In this document: one piece after another, positions 5,843 through 6,513 of the stretch
Position numbering within the stretch: position 1 is the stretch's first letter
Layout of the letters: every line of letters begins with the position of its first letter
NCBI GenBank assembly: GCA_051892815.1
Contig: JBJFGP010000009.1
Coordinates: forward strand, 1-6,513
Origin: JAXFQS01 sp051892815
Lineage (GTDB): Bacteria > Verrucomicrobiota > Kiritimatiellia > RFP12 > DVOR01
DNA length: 6,513 nt
Reading direction: 5' to 3'
The notes under the pieces: model-generated
What the model saw: only the letters and a program-made list of their open reading frames with translations
What the model was told of the DNA's origin: nothing
Database searches by the model: none
Made by a program: the position numbers and the translations under genes

Positions 5843-5859
5843 CCTGCCAGTCCGGCAGG
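5843..5859. other. Small GC-rich hairpin between the ABC gene and tRNA-Asp
   Basis: CCTGCC (5843-5848) and GGCAGG (5854-5859) form a perfect 6-bp stem with a 5-nt loop. Read on the - strand, it lies about 90 bp downstream of the ABC ATPase stop and is followed by only a weak T-containing stretch (TGTTTGAAATTT at 5821-5832). It may help terminate the ABC transcript ahead of the tRNA promoter. It also overlaps the first unit of the 23-bp-period array, so it could be part of the repeat. Confidence 0.35.
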
Positions 5860-5944
5860 GCGATTCGTGGGCAGGACCGGGGGCGCAAGGTGGCTACCTG
5901 CGGGGGGCGAAGGTGCCTACGAGTTTCCCCGAAAAGTGGGTACC
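5845..5944 (+). repeat. Degenerate array with 23-bp period, copy B
   Basis: Three clear cores, aligned on the core T, lie at 5891 (TGGCTACC), 5914 (TGCCTACG) and 5937 (TGGGTACC). Two weaker ones lie at 5868 (TGGGCAGG) and 5845 (TGCCAGTC). All four steps are exactly 23 bp. The clear units begin with AAGGTGGCTACC and AAGGTGCCTACG, very close to AAGGTGCGCACC and AAGGTAGCAACC of array A at 1721-1846. The array ends 7 bp before the ABC gene stop codon, and on this strand it is antisense to that gene. Function unknown. Confidence 0.5.
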
Positions 5945-5951
5945 CGCAGGT
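5896..5951. repeat. 9-bp inverted repeat at the end of the ABC gene
   Basis: ACCTGCGGG (5896-5904) and CCCGCAGGT (5943-5951) are perfect inverted copies separated by 38 bp. The right arm reaches the last base of the ABC stop codon (5951-5953). On the - strand transcript this would fold just after the coding region and could protect the 3' end. No T-tract follows, so it is not a standard terminator. The arms lie within the first and last clear units of array B, so the array may be partly self-complementary. Confidence 0.45.
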
Positions 5952-6513
5952 CAGATGGGAAGCACGGGAACGGCGTCGACCAAACGGCGCGTGTACGGGT
6001 GCCGGGGCGCGGCAAAGAGTTCCCTCGGCTTCCCCTGCTCGACAATCACCCCCCGCTCGATCACTGCCACCCGGTCGCAAAGCGTTCGCACCACCGCAAG
6101 GTCGTGCGAGATCAGCAGAATCGCCAGCCCCAGACGCTCCCGCAACTCCGCCAACAGGTTCAAGATGCGCGCCTGGACCGAAACATCCAACGCACTCACC
6201 GGCTCGTCCGCAATCAGCAATCGAGGGCTCAGCGCCAAACACCTCGCGATGCTCGCACGTTGGCACTGCCCCCCGCTCAACTCCCTCGGATAGGCATCCA
6301 GCACCCGCGACGGCAAACCCACCGCATCCAGCAACTCCCCCGTCCGGCTGGCAATCCCGTGCACCCGTTGGACCTCCTCAAGCGTCTGCCGGATAGTCAT
6401 CCTCGGGTTCAGCGAACCCGCCGCATCCTGGAACACCATCTGTATGTGCCGCCGCGCCGAACGCGAACGCGCCAGCGCCACCCCCTCGAACAAAACCTCC
6501 CCCGAAGTCGGCT
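5951..6513 (-). CDS. Oligopeptide/dipeptide-type ABC transporter ATPase, C-terminal part (partial)
   Basis: The frame is open to the right edge, so the N-terminus, including Walker A, lies outside the window; 186 residues are visible. They begin with PTSGEVLFEG (1-10), which normally follows Walker A by about 20 residues. Next come the Q-loop VFQD with SLNPRMT (26-39), signature LSGGQCQR (78-85), Walker B LLIADEP (98-104), D-loop SALD (106-109), the switch histidine in SHD (135-137), and HPYTRRL (171-177) of the oligopeptide/dipeptide C-terminal region. SLNPRMT and HPYT point to the OppF/DppF/NikE group, which powers peptide or nickel import with OppB/C-like permeases. The protein ends 12 residues after HPYT, shorter than OppF or DppF, which continue with a cysteine-containing tail. 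The last codons may belong to a two-ATPase fusion; this cannot be judged here. Confidence 0.93.
   Translation of the reverse strand, partial: PTSGEVLFEGVALARSRSARRHIQMVFQDAAGSLNPRMTIRQTLEEVQRVHGIASRTGELLDAVGLPSRVLDAYPRELSGGQCQRASIARCLALSPRLLIADEPVSALDVSVQARILNLLAELRERLGLAILLISHDLAVVRTLCDRVAVIERGVIVEQGKPRELFAAPRHPYTRRLVDAVPVLPI

Overview
This is a GC-rich bacterial chromosomal window holding ordinary housekeeping genes. The taxon cannot be fixed from the sequence alone. A fused shikimate kinase/3-dehydroquinate synthase, a CcsA-like tail, a two-domain Der GTPase and a palindrome resembling the verrucomicrobial LexA site are compatible with the PVC group (Verrucomicrobiota, Kiritimatiellota or Lentisphaerota), but this is a low-confidence guess.

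Layout. On the + strand, the last 21 codons of what looks like a CcsA/ResC-type cytochrome c assembly protein end at 67. They run directly into aroKB (77-1594), and the upstream stop codon overlaps the aroKB ribosome binding site. A gene-free stretch of about 555 bases follows. It holds a degenerate array with a 23-bp period (about 1721-1846), then a near-consensus sigma-70 promoter (1930-1958), a perfect 12-bp palindrome at the predicted start site, and a string of RNA hairpins ending in a strong terminator-like structure (2085-2147). Together these suggest an unrecognised small RNA of about 180 nt.

On the - strand, reading from the right edge, come the C-terminal part of an oligopeptide-type ABC ATPase (5951 to the edge), an intergenic region with a second 23-bp-period array (5845-5944), the promoter, gene and terminator of tRNA-Asp(GTC), then der (5640-4207), a Methyltransf_32-like SAM methyltransferase (4178-2973) and a family-2 glycosyltransferase (2969-2151). 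The last three genes are closely spaced (28 and 3 bp) and probably form one operon converging on aroKB. The der start codon lies 4 bp beyond the T-tract of the tRNA terminator.

The genes are conventional: chorismate pathway, ribosome assembly, translation, peptide import and glycan or nucleic-acid modification. The less usual signals are the two in-phase 23-bp arrays, the candidate structured RNA with an SOS-like palindrome, and kilobase-scale reversals of GC skew that fall inside genes and switch codon choice from G-ending to C-ending, or the reverse, within one reading frame.
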